Shown here in pieces: positions 1-6,639 of a DNA stretch of 9,832 bases (within the stretch, counting starts at the first letter, position 1; the number at the start of each line of letters is the position of its first letter). The DNA lies in NCBI GenBank assembly GCA_015067375.1, contig SVMQ01000061.1:1-9832 (forward strand), read 5' to 3'. This DNA comes from Oscillospiraceae bacterium (GTDB lineage: Bacteria > Bacillota > Clostridia > Oscillospirales > Ruminococcaceae). The notes below the pieces were generated by a model, which searched no databases, had not been told where the DNA came from, and saw only the letters and a list, made by a program, of their open reading frames with translations. The position numbers were made by a program, and so were the translations under genes.

Positions 1-347
1 TTTTCGGCGCGGCAGGCGAGCGCGACGCGGCAAAGCGCCCGATGATGGGCGAGGCGGCAGCGCGCTGGGGCGACTACCTTATCATAAGCTCCGACAATCC
101 CGCGCACGAGGACGCGCAGAGCATCATAGACGAAGTGAAGCAGGGCGTCCCCGAGGGCGTGCCGTATACCGAGGAGCCTGACCGCGAAAAGGCGCTGGCG
201 TTTGCGTGCGATATGCTGCGTGAGGGCGATGTGCTCGCACTTTGCGGCAAGGGTCACGAGGACTATCAGATAATAGGCGGCGAGTATGTACACTTCGATG
301 AAAAAGAGCTTGTAGAGCGATATCTTATAGAAAAGGGACTTATCTGA
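1..347 (+). CDS. murE: MurE, UDP-MurNAc-tripeptide synthetase, C-terminal fragment (5' end outside window)
   Basis: Cytoplasmic ATP-dependent Mur ligase that adds the third stem-peptide residue (usually meso-diaminopimelate or L-lysine) to UDP-MurNAc-L-Ala-D-Glu. About 114 codons are visible, reading from base 3 with no start in view, and they match the C-terminal ligase domain. A KRPMMG segment lies near the beginning, an SSDNPAHED segment at bases 87-113 and GKGHEDYQ at bases 246-269. GKGHEDYQ is typical of meso-DAP-adding MurE. The specificity loop, however, reads DNPA where DAP enzymes normally have DNPR. The TGA stop (345-347) directly abuts the murF ATG, which suggests translational coupling. 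An internal ATG at 42 lies inside the conserved domain and is not a real start. The family call is firm; the amino-acid specificity is uncertain. Confidence 0.95.
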   Translation, partial: FGAAGERDAAKRPMMGEAAARWGDYLIISSDNPAHEDAQSIIDEVKQGVPEGVPYTEEPDREKALAFACDMLREGDVLALCGKGHEDYQIIGGEYVHFDEKELVERYLIEKGLI

Positions 348-1691
348 ATGTTTACAGTAAATGAGATTTGTAACGCGGTCGGCGGACAGCTTTTCGGCAG
401 CGGCGACGCTGTAGTCACGGGAGTTTCCACCGACACGCGCACGATAGAAAAGGGCTGTCTTTACGTTGCGGTAAAGGGCGAGCGCTTCGACGGCAACGAC
501 TTTATCGCGCAGGCGGCTGAAAATGGCGCGGCGGCTGTCATTTCGGACAGGGCGCAGGGCGCTGACGGCTACGCTGTGCCTGTGATACTCGTGCAGGATT
601 CGCGTGCGGCGCAGCTTGCGCTTGCGAGGTATCACCGCAGCAGGTTTGACGTGAAGCTGTGCGGAGTTACGGGCAGCGTCGGCAAGACCTCCACAAAGGA
701 CATGATATACGCGGTGCTTTCCGCAGGCTGCAATACCCTCAAGACCGAGGGCAATTTCAACAACGACATCGGACTGCCCAAAACGCTCTTCCGACTTGAC
801 GACAGCTACAAGGCGGCGGTCATCGAGATGGGGATGTCCGACCTCGGTGAGATAAGCGTGCTGTCAAAGGCTGCTTGCCCCGATTGTGCGGTCATCACGA
901 ATATCGGCTACTGCCACATAGAAAACCTCAAAACGCGCGAGAATATCCTCAGGGCAAAGCTTGAGATACTCGACGGTGCAAAGGACGGCGCGCCGCTCAT
1001 CATCAACGGCGATGACGAGTATCTTAAGACCGTGGAGATATCGGACAGGCGCGTGCTGCGCTACGGCTTTGGTGAAAGCTGTGACGTGCGCGCGGAGGAT
1101 ATCGTACACCTTGACGAGGGCGAGCGCTTTACGCTTATCGCGGACGGAAAGCGCTGCGACGCGCAGGTGCCTGTCAGCGGCGAGCATCATGTTGCCAACG
1201 CGCTTGCGGCTTTCTGCGTGGGACGTAGCTTCGGCATGAGCGCGGAGGATATCATCCCTGCATTCATGCGCTACGAGGCTTCGGGAATGCGCCAGAAAAC
1301 GGAGCAGCACGACGGAGTTACATTCATCCTCGACTGCTACAACGCAAGCCCCACTTCGATGCAGTCCTCGCTGTCTGTGCTTGGCGGCGCAAAGGCTGAG
1401 GGCAGAAAGATTGCGGTGCTTGGCGATATGCTGGAGCTTGGCGAGATGTCACAGCAGCTGCACGCGATGGTGGCGGATTACGTTACGGCAAACGCGCAGG
1501 TGTGCTTCCTTTACGGAGAGGAGATGCGCGCTTGTGCTGACAGACTTCGCGCACAGGGCTTCGAGGTATACCACAGCACGGACAAGGCTGAGCTTTCCGC
1601 ACAGCTTAAAGGCTTCATGCAAAAGGGCGATGTGCTGCTCTTCAAGGGCAGCCGCGGTATGCGCATGGAAGAGATAGCAGATTCCCTATAA
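348..1691 (+). CDS. murF: MurF, UDP-MurNAc-tripeptide:D-Ala-D-Ala ligase
   Basis: Adds D-Ala-D-Ala to the UDP-MurNAc-tripeptide, the last cytoplasmic step before lipid attachment. The protein is 447 aa, close to the usual family length of about 450. Visible motifs, in order, are the ATP P-loop GVTGSVGKT (residues 106-114), EGNFNNDIGLP (134-144), EMGMS (160-164) and ITNIGYCHIENLKTRENIL (183-201) with a downstream AKLE lysine. The C-terminal half has DCYNASPTSM, GDMLELGEMS and, near the end, FKGSRGMRMEEI, which separate MurF from MurE, MurC and MurD. The ATG directly follows the murE stop with no spacer, so its translation probably depends on ribosomes finishing murE. GCG alanine codons are frequent. 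A 148-codon reading frame on the opposite strand inside it is a compositional shadow. Confidence 0.97.
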   Translation: MFTVNEICNAVGGQLFGSGDAVVTGVSTDTRTIEKGCLYVAVKGERFDGNDFIAQAAENGAAAVISDRAQGADGYAVPVILVQDSRAAQLALARYHRSRFDVKLCGVTGSVGKTSTKDMIYAVLSAGCNTLKTEGNFNNDIGLPKTLFRLDDSYKAAVIEMGMSDLGEISVLSKAACPDCAVITNIGYCHIENLKTRENILRAKLEILDGAKDGAPLIINGDDEYLKTVEISDRRVLRYGFGESCDVRAEDIVHLDEGERFTLIADGKRCDAQVPVSGEHHVANALAAFCVGRSFGMSAEDIIPAFMRYEASGMRQKTEQHDGVTFILDCYNASPTSMQSSLSVLGGAKAEGRKIAVLGDMLELGEMSQQLHAMVADYVTANAQVCFLYGEEMRACADRLRAQGFEVYHSTDKAELSAQLKGFMQKGDVLLFKGSRGMRMEEIADSL

Positions 1692-1703
1692 TTAAAGGAT
1701 AAC

Positions 1704-1708
1704 AGAGG
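1704..1708 (+). promoter_or_regulatory. Ribosome binding site of mraY
   Basis: AGAGG lies 8 nt before the ATG at 1717, in the short AT-rich spacer after murF. It supports that start. Confidence 0.7.
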
Positions 1709-1716
1709 AAAACATA

Positions 1717-2772
1717 ATGATTTGGACAGGCGTTTTTGCGGCAGTCGCTGCATTTGCACTTACATGGATAGCAGGAATATGGTTCATCCCTTTCCTGCAC
1801 AAGCTTAAATACGGACAGACCATTCTTGACATCGGCCCCAAGTGGCACAAGGAGAAGAAGCAGGGCACACCCACGATGGGCGGCATAATGTTCATCATCG
1901 CGGCATTCGTCAGCTTTCTGTGCGGCGTGATACTGTATCTCGCTTTCAGACCCGACAAGGGCGAGGCGCTGCTTGACAGCGTGACAAAGCTGGAGCTGCT
2001 GCGCTCCTCCGCTGGTATGATAATGGCGGTGATGTTCGGCTTTATGGGCTTCCTTGACGACTATATCAAGGTAAAGAAAAAGCAGAACGAGGGTCTGACC
2101 GTGATGCAGAAGATAATCATCCAGGTGCTTATCATCGCGGCTTATTTTGCAACGCTGTACCTCAGCGGAGATACGGATACCTCGATACTTATGCCGTGGG
2201 GCTATTCGCTCGACCTCGGCTTGCTGTACTATCCCTTTATGGGCGTGGTGGTGGTGTACCTTGCGAATGCGGTAAACCTCACTGACGGCATCGACGGACT
2301 TTGCTCCTCGGTGACGGTGATATACATGGCGGCGTTTGCGGTGATCTCGGGTATCGTAGGAATGTACGGTCACACGCTACTTGCGATGTGCGTTGCAGGC
2401 GGCTGCATCGGCTTTCTTATGTGGAACTTTCCGCCTGCAAAGGTGTTCATGGGCGATACAGGCTCGATGTTCCTCGGCGGCGCGGTGTGCGCTCTGGGAA
2501 TCGGCTGCAACGCCGAGGTGCTGATGGTGATAGCGGCGCTCGTGTACATCCTCGAGGCGCTGTCGGTAGTCATTCAGGTCAGCGTATTCAAGATAACAAA
2601 GAAGATATACCACACAACAGAGGGCAAGCGCCTTTTCAAGATGACGCCTATCCATCATCACTTTGAGCTTAGCAAATGGAGCGAGGTCAAGATAGACTTC
2701 GTGTTCTCGTTCGTGGGTCTTGTGTGCGGTGCGATAGCCGTCGCGCTCGCGTTCGTGATGTTTGCTCGCTGA
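1717..2772 (+). CDS. mraY: MraY, phospho-MurNAc-pentapeptide transferase
   Basis: Integral membrane enzyme that transfers phospho-MurNAc-pentapeptide from UDP to undecaprenyl phosphate, giving lipid I on the inner face of the membrane. At 351 aa it has normal length, with about ten hydrophobic segments. Diagnostic motifs are KQGTPTMGGIMF (48-59), the catalytic-site FLDDYIKVK with D114/D115, NAVNLTDGIDG (184-194), MGDTGSMFLGG (245-255, D247) and the PIHHHFE histidine triplet (H313-H315), all in the expected order. The cytoplasmic loop around residues 77-97 looks a little longer than usual. The spacer to murF is 25 nt. murD, which follows mraY in many dcw clusters, is absent. Assignment to MraY rather than WecA/TagO-type relatives rests on the TPTMGG and HHHFE motifs and on context. 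Confidence 0.97.
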   Translation: MIWTGVFAAVAAFALTWIAGIWFIPFLHKLKYGQTILDIGPKWHKEKKQGTPTMGGIMFIIAAFVSFLCGVILYLAFRPDKGEALLDSVTKLELLRSSAGMIMAVMFGFMGFLDDYIKVKKKQNEGLTVMQKIIIQVLIIAAYFATLYLSGDTDTSILMPWGYSLDLGLLYYPFMGVVVVYLANAVNLTDGIDGLCSSVTVIYMAAFAVISGIVGMYGHTLLAMCVAGGCIGFLMWNFPPAKVFMGDTGSMFLGGAVCALGIGCNAEVLMVIAALVYILEALSVVIQVSVFKITKKIYHTTEGKRLFKMTPIHHHFELSKWSEVKIDFVFSFVGLVCGAIAVALAFVMFAR

Positions 2773-2784
2773 GTATAGAAACGG

Positions 2785-2801
2785 TGCGGTGTGAAGCCGC
2801 A
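2785..2801 (+). other. Small hairpin in the mraY-ftsW spacer
   Basis: TGCGG (2785-2789) can pair with CCGCA (2797-2801) around a 7-nt loop, just upstream of the ftsW ribosome binding site. The heptamer GAAACGG occurs on both sides, at 2778-2784 and 2803-2809. There is no T-tract, so it is not a terminator. It may be chance or may modulate ftsW translation. Confidence 0.3.
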
Positions 2802-2807
2802 TGAAAC

Positions 2808-2812
2808 GGAGG
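2808..2812 (+). promoter_or_regulatory. Ribosome binding site of ftsW
   Basis: GGAGG ends only 4 nt before the ATG at 2817, a short but workable spacing. It fixes the start upstream of the lysine-rich tail, so the tail is translated. Confidence 0.75.
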
Positions 2813-2816
2813 TACT

Positions 2817-4112
2817 ATGTCTGCTTCAACAGCAAGAAAGCCTGCGGTGCAGCCTAAGAATGTACAGCAAAAAAAGGCTGTACCAAAAAAAGCTCCACCC
2901 AAAAAGGCTCAGCCGAAAAAGATAAAGCCCAAAAAGGAAAAGAAGCAGCGCATTGGCTTCTTCTACGGCAAGGGCAGGATAGATATGCCGATGCTGGTCA
3001 TCACGCTGGTGCTGCTGACCATCGGTATCACGATGATGTTCTCCGCGAGCCATGCGCTGTCCTACCGTGACAACGACGGTGACTCCTACGGCTACGCAAA
3101 GAGCCAGATGATATTCGCGGCTGTCGGGCTGGTGCTTATGTTCGTTATCAGCTTCGCAAACTATCAGAAGCTGCGCGATGAGATAAAGATAAGGATGTTC
3201 GGCAAGGATATCTCGTTCACGCTGGCGCATCTCGCGCTGCTGCTGGGACTGGTGCTGATGTTCCTTATATTCCCGTTCGGTCTGAGTAACTACGAGGGCG
3301 GCCCGCGCCGCTGGCTGCCGCTGTTCGGCAGAACGTTCCAGCCGTCGGACGTGCTTAAATTCGCGCTCATCATCTATTTCGCATATTACATCTCAAAGAA
3401 CTACAAAAAGATGCGCTATACCTATGTGGGACTTGTAAAGCCTGCCATCCTGCTTGCGTTGGTGGCATGGCTGATGTACGAGCAGCCGCATCTTTCGGGT
3501 CTTGTCATCATGCTTGGTATCTGCGGCGTAATGCTGATTATCGGCGGCGTTAATATGACGACGGTATTGATCGCTGGCGCGCTCGGAGTTGCGATACTGT
3601 TCATCGCATTCAGCGGAAGTGAGTTCACATACTTTGCTGACCGCTTCGCCTATATGGGCGACCCGATGGCGGATATCGACAACAAGACCTATCAGAACTA
3701 TCAGGCGATACTCGCGATAGGCTCGGGCGGTCTGTGGGGCGTCGGCTTCGGCAATTCCGCACAGAAATATTACTACCTGCCTGACGCGGAGAACGACTTC
3801 GTTTTCGCCATCCTCTGTGAGGAGTTCGGATTTGTGGGCGGTGCGCTGGTCATCATCCTGTTCCTTATCTTCCTGCTGAGAGGCTTCTATATCGCGCGCA
3901 GATCCGAGGATCGCTTCGGTATGCTGCTGGCGACGGGCATCTCGCTTCAGGTAGGCGTGCAGGCGATGCTGAATATCGGCGTTAACGTTTCCTGCGTCCC
4001 GAATACGGGTATCTCGCTGCCATTCTTCAGCTACGGCGGCACGGCGCTGGTAATCCAGCTTGCCGAGGTCGGACTGCTGCTGTCGGTGTCAAGAAAATCA
4101 AAACTGGATTAG
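2817..4112 (+). CDS. ftsW: FtsW/SpoVE-type SEDS peptidoglycan glycosyltransferase with lysine-rich N-terminal tail
   Basis: Polytopic SEDS protein that polymerises lipid II into glycan strands at the division site, normally with a class B penicillin-binding protein. It is 431 aa long; the SEDS core starts near residue 56. Family motifs are GGPRRWLPL (161-169) followed by FQPSDVLKFALI (174-185), QPHLSG (223-228), AIGSGGLWGVGFGNS (300-314), QKYYYLPDAENDFVFA with D327 at the position of the essential SEDS aspartate, and NTGISLPFFSYGGTAL near the C-terminus. The first 55 residues form a soluble tail with 19 Lys/Arg and one acidic residue, including four PKK units at five-residue spacing (23-40). 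Such a tail is not part of the SEDS fold. Position between mraY and murG favours FtsW or its sporulation paralogue SpoVE over RodA; sequence alone does not separate those two. Confidence 0.93.
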   Translation: MSASTARKPAVQPKNVQQKKAVPKKAPPKKAQPKKIKPKKEKKQRIGFFYGKGRIDMPMLVITLVLLTIGITMMFSASHALSYRDNDGDSYGYAKSQMIFAAVGLVLMFVISFANYQKLRDEIKIRMFGKDISFTLAHLALLLGLVLMFLIFPFGLSNYEGGPRRWLPLFGRTFQPSDVLKFALIIYFAYYISKNYKKMRYTYVGLVKPAILLALVAWLMYEQPHLSGLVIMLGICGVMLIIGGVNMTTVLIAGALGVAILFIAFSGSEFTYFADRFAYMGDPMADIDNKTYQNYQAILAIGSGGLWGVGFGNSAQKYYYLPDAENDFVFAILCEEFGFVGGALVIILFLIFLLRGFYIARRSEDRFGMLLATGISLQVGVQAMLNIGVNVSCVPNTGISLPFFSYGGTALVIQLAEVGLLLSVSRKSKLD

Positions 4113-4125
4113 GACGGTAAATTAT

Positions 4126-5262
4126 ATGAAAGCTGTTTTTGCCGCAGGAGGTACTGCGGGACATATCAACCCTGCACTTGCTATTGCAGATAAGATGAAG
4201 TCGCTGTTTCCCGAGACCGAGATACTTTTCATCGGCACGCCCTCAGGTATGGAGGCGCGTCTGGTCGCTAAGGCAGGCTATGAATTCCGCGCCGTTGAGA
4301 TGGCAGGATTTCAGAGGAGCCTGTCCGTCAAGAGCATCATGAAGAATGCTAAGGCGATGTACTACTACTGTGTTTCAGCGAAGATGCAGGTGCGCAGGAT
4401 ACTGAAAGAATTTCAGCCCGATATCGTTATCGGTACGGGCGGCTATGTAACGGGTACAGTGCTGAGTCAGGCAGTGGCGCTCAAGATAAAGACCGTGACT
4501 CATGAGAGCAACTCCTACCCGGGCATGGCGACAAAGATGCTTGCGAAAAAGGCGGACAAGGTGCTGCTTGCTACCGAGGACGCAAAGAAGCACCTCAGCT
4601 GCACCGACCGCTGCATAGTGACAGGAAATCCGCTTCGCACCAACATCCAGATAGAGGAGCGCAAAGCGGCGCGCGAGCGCCTTGGTCTGCCCGAGGGCTT
4701 TACCGTGCTGTCATTCGGCGGAAGCCTCGGCGCAAACCGCATAACCGACGCGGTAGCGGCGCTTATCGCATGGGAGGGCAAGCAGGGCGGCATAAACCAC
4801 ATACATTCCTACGGCGGCAACGGCAGGGAGCGCTTTTATTCCGCGCTTGCCGAGTGCGGCGCACAGGAGGACAAGACCCGTCATATCTTCCGCGACTATA
4901 TCGACAATATGTACACCTGCATCTGCGCGGCTGACCTCATCATTTCGCGTGCAGGCGCTATGACCATCACGGAGCTTACCGCGATAGGCAGACCCGCGAT
5001 ACTCGTGCCGTATCCCAACGCGGCGGAAAACCACCAGTATTACAACGCGCTTACATTGAGCAATGCGGGCGCGGCAGTCATCGTGGAGGATAAGGAGCTG
5101 ACAAAGGAGCTGCTCGTGCAGGAGGTATCCGAGCTGTACGCTGACCGTGCAAGGCTCACGCAGATGGAGCAGAATGCAAAAAATTCCGCGAAGAACAATG
5201 CCGCGGATGTTATCATGAGCGAGATAATCGACCTGCTCGGCGAGGAGCGCTTCACTAAATAA
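4126..5262 (+). CDS. murG: MurG, lipid I GlcNAc transferase
   Basis: Peripheral membrane GT-B glycosyltransferase that moves GlcNAc from UDP-GlcNAc to lipid I, forming lipid II. The start at 4126 gives 378 aa and an N-terminus that opens directly into the first strand and glycine loop, MKAVFAAGGTAGHINPAL. An in-frame ATG at 4060 would add 22 residues encoded inside the end of ftsW and is rejected. Other motifs are IGTGGYVTG (102-110), HESNSYPG (126-133), TGNPLR (166-171), SFGGSLGANR (196-205) and SRAGAMTITEL (274-284) with VPYPNAAENHQ (294-304), the UDP-GlcNAc-binding C-terminal region. A weak AGGA (4111-4114) overlaps the ftsW stop codon, 13 nt upstream of the start, which points to coupled translation. 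The genes commonly next to murG, murD and murC, are missing. Confidence 0.97.
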   Translation: MKAVFAAGGTAGHINPALAIADKMKSLFPETEILFIGTPSGMEARLVAKAGYEFRAVEMAGFQRSLSVKSIMKNAKAMYYYCVSAKMQVRRILKEFQPDIVIGTGGYVTGTVLSQAVALKIKTVTHESNSYPGMATKMLAKKADKVLLATEDAKKHLSCTDRCIVTGNPLRTNIQIEERKAARERLGLPEGFTVLSFGGSLGANRITDAVAALIAWEGKQGGINHIHSYGGNGRERFYSALAECGAQEDKTRHIFRDYIDNMYTCICAADLIISRAGAMTITELTAIGRPAILVPYPNAAENHQYYNALTLSNAGAAVIVEDKELTKELLVQEVSELYADRARLTQMEQNAKNSAKNNAADVIMSEIIDLLGEERFTK

Positions 5263-5292
5263 CTTATACGCACCTAAGCACCAAATACCTGC

Positions 5293-5330
5293 TTTGGCAT
5301 AATATGCAATATGACACGCAATATGCCAAA
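5293..5330 (+). promoter_or_regulatory. Inverted repeat in the murG-murA spacer next to the murA ribosome binding site
   Basis: TTTGGCATA (5293-5301) is exactly complementary to TATGCCAAA (5322-5330), a 9-bp stem with a 20-nt loop. The 3' arm directly abuts GGAG of the murA ribosome binding site. An upstream CCAAA (5281-5285) could instead pair with TTTGG (5293-5297). The loop and arm also hold two direct copies of GCAATATG, at 5306-5313 and 5318-5325. No T-tract follows, so it is not an intrinsic terminator. It could be a protein operator, an RNA control element or a processing site; function is not established. Confidence 0.5.
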
Positions 5331-5334
5331 GGAG
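5328..5334 (+). promoter_or_regulatory. Ribosome binding site of murA
   Basis: AAAGGAG lies 8 nt before the ATG at 5343. It decides the murA start against the in-frame ATG at 5304, which lies inside the inverted repeat and lacks a comparable site. Confidence 0.8.
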
Positions 5335-5342
5335 TTGATATT

Positions 5343-6617
5343 ATGGACAGTCGTCAGAAGCTTGTGATAAGCGGAGGGCGCAGGATAGAGGGCGAGCTTG
5401 CCGTGCAGGGCGCAAAGAACAGCGTACTGGTGCTGCTGTCGGCGGCGGTGCTGGCTCACGGCGAGAGCATACTACATAATTGTCCGCAGCTGACGGATGT
5501 GGATGCCGCGTGCAGGATATTGTCCTGCCTCGGGTGCAGATGCGTGCGCAGCGGCGGCACTATCTGTGTGGACGCGTCAACGGCGGCAGGCTTCGAGATA
5601 CCTGAGAGCCTTATGCGCGAGATGCGCTCCTCGATAATGTTTCTGGGGTCGGTGCTTGGACGGACGGGCAGATGCAGGCTCAGCTTCCCGGGGGGATGCG
5701 AGCTTGGCGCGCGGCCTATCGACCTGCATCTTGCGGCGCTCCGTCAGATGGGCGCGGAGATAACCGAGCAGCACGGGTATATCGAATGTACGGCGGCTTC
5801 GGGATTGCACGGGGCGCGGATAACATTGTCCTTTCCGTCGGTCGGCGCAACGGAGAATATCCTGCTTGCGGCGGTGACGGCTGACGGCACTACCGAGATA
5901 CACAATGCGGCGCGCGAGCCTGAGATATGCGACCTTGCGGCGTTTCTCGTGAAATGCGGAGCAAGGATAAGCGGCGCAGGCGGCAGCGTCATTACGATAG
6001 AGGGCGTTGAGCGGCTGTACCCTGCGGAGCATAGCGTCATGCCCGACAGGATAGTCGCAGGGACATATCTGTGCTGTGCCGCGGCAACAGGCGGAGAGCT
6101 TATACTCAGCCGCTGCAAAAGCGAGGATATGACCGCGTTTCTCGCGGTGCTTGAGAGCATGGGCTGCCGCGCGTATTCCTACGGCGACGGCAAGCTGTAC
6201 TTCGATGCGCAGCGCAGACTTACAGCACCGCCCACGATACGCACCATGCCGTACCCCGGTTTCCCGACGGATATACAGGCGCCGATAATGGCTGTGACGA
6301 CACTGGCGCGCGGCACTTCGGTGTTCGTTGAAACGATATTCGACAACCGCTACCGCCATGTGCCTGAGCTGGTAAGACTGGGCGCTTCCATAAAGGCGGA
6401 GGGCAGGGTCGCGGTAGTCGAGGGCGTAAGGTCGCTCAGCGGCGCTAAGGTACACGCGGCGGAGCTTCGCGGCGGCGCGGCGCTTGTAACGGCGGCGCTT
6501 GCGGCGGAGGGTACTTCGGAGATAAGCGGAGTGTGCTACATCGACCGCGGCTATGACAGTATAGAGAACGTGCTGCGCTCAGTCGGCGCAGATATAAAGA
6601 GAGTTACAGAGAAATAA
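5343..6617 (+). CDS. murA: MurA, UDP-GlcNAc 1-carboxyvinyltransferase
   Basis: Cytoplasmic enzyme that transfers enolpyruvate from PEP to UDP-GlcNAc, the first committed step of peptidoglycan synthesis. From the ATG at 5343 the protein is 424 aa, near the usual 418-420. It shows GAKNS (23-27) with the conserved Lys-Asn pair, then the loop PGGCELGARPIDLHL (116-130), whose C119 matches the cysteine that fosfomycin alkylates. It also has SVGATENI (166-173), AAREPEICDLA (189-199) and PYPGFPTDIQA (303-313) with D310 at the general-base position, followed by ETIFDNRYRHVPEL. Retention of the cysteine means no target-based fosfomycin resistance is predicted. The 80-nt spacer before it is the longest between murE and ftsQ, holds an inverted repeat, and could house separate control. 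Many Firmicutes have two MurA paralogues; this one's rank cannot be judged here. Confidence 0.97.
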   Translation: MDSRQKLVISGGRRIEGELAVQGAKNSVLVLLSAAVLAHGESILHNCPQLTDVDAACRILSCLGCRCVRSGGTICVDASTAAGFEIPESLMREMRSSIMFLGSVLGRTGRCRLSFPGGCELGARPIDLHLAALRQMGAEITEQHGYIECTAASGLHGARITLSFPSVGATENILLAAVTADGTTEIHNAAREPEICDLAAFLVKCGARISGAGGSVITIEGVERLYPAEHSVMPDRIVAGTYLCCAAATGGELILSRCKSEDMTAFLAVLESMGCRAYSYGDGKLYFDAQRRLTAPPTIRTMPYPGFPTDIQAPIMAVTTLARGTSVFVETIFDNRYRHVPELVRLGASIKAEGRVAVVEGVRSLSGAKVHAAELRGGAALVTAALAAEGTSEISGVCYIDRGYDSIENVLRSVGADIKRVTEK

Positions 6618-6623
6618 AGAACT

Positions 6624-6630
6624 GAGGAAG
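6624..6630 (+). promoter_or_regulatory. Ribosome binding site of ftsQ
   Basis: GAGGAAG lies 9 nt before the ATG at 6640. It favours this start over the overlapping out-of-frame ATG at 6630. Confidence 0.65.
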
Positions 6631-6639
6631 TGAAAACGT

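Noticed and set aside
1642..2373. A 243-codon antisense reading frame across the murF end and mraY
   Set aside because: It has a shadow-type composition (rich in His and Tyr), lies opposite the conserved MraY motifs, and has no ribosome site or promoter.
4060..4125. Upstream in-frame ATG for murG
   Set aside because: It would add 22 residues unlike any MurG and overlap ftsW deeply. The ATG at 4126 gives the canonical N-terminus at the glycine loop.
5294..5322. A possible murA promoter with TTGGCA as -35
   Set aside because: The best hexamers at 17-19 nt spacing match the -10 consensus at only about three positions, so I do not call it.
5304..5342. Upstream in-frame ATG for murA
   Set aside because: It lies inside the inverted repeat, has no ribosome site, and adds 13 residues not seen in the family. 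The ATG at 5343 has AAAGGAG.
5577..6455. A 292-codon antisense reading frame in murA
   Set aside because: The product is rich in Arg, His and Tyr without motifs, as expected of the complement of GC-rich codons. MurA motifs occupy the same bases on the + strand.
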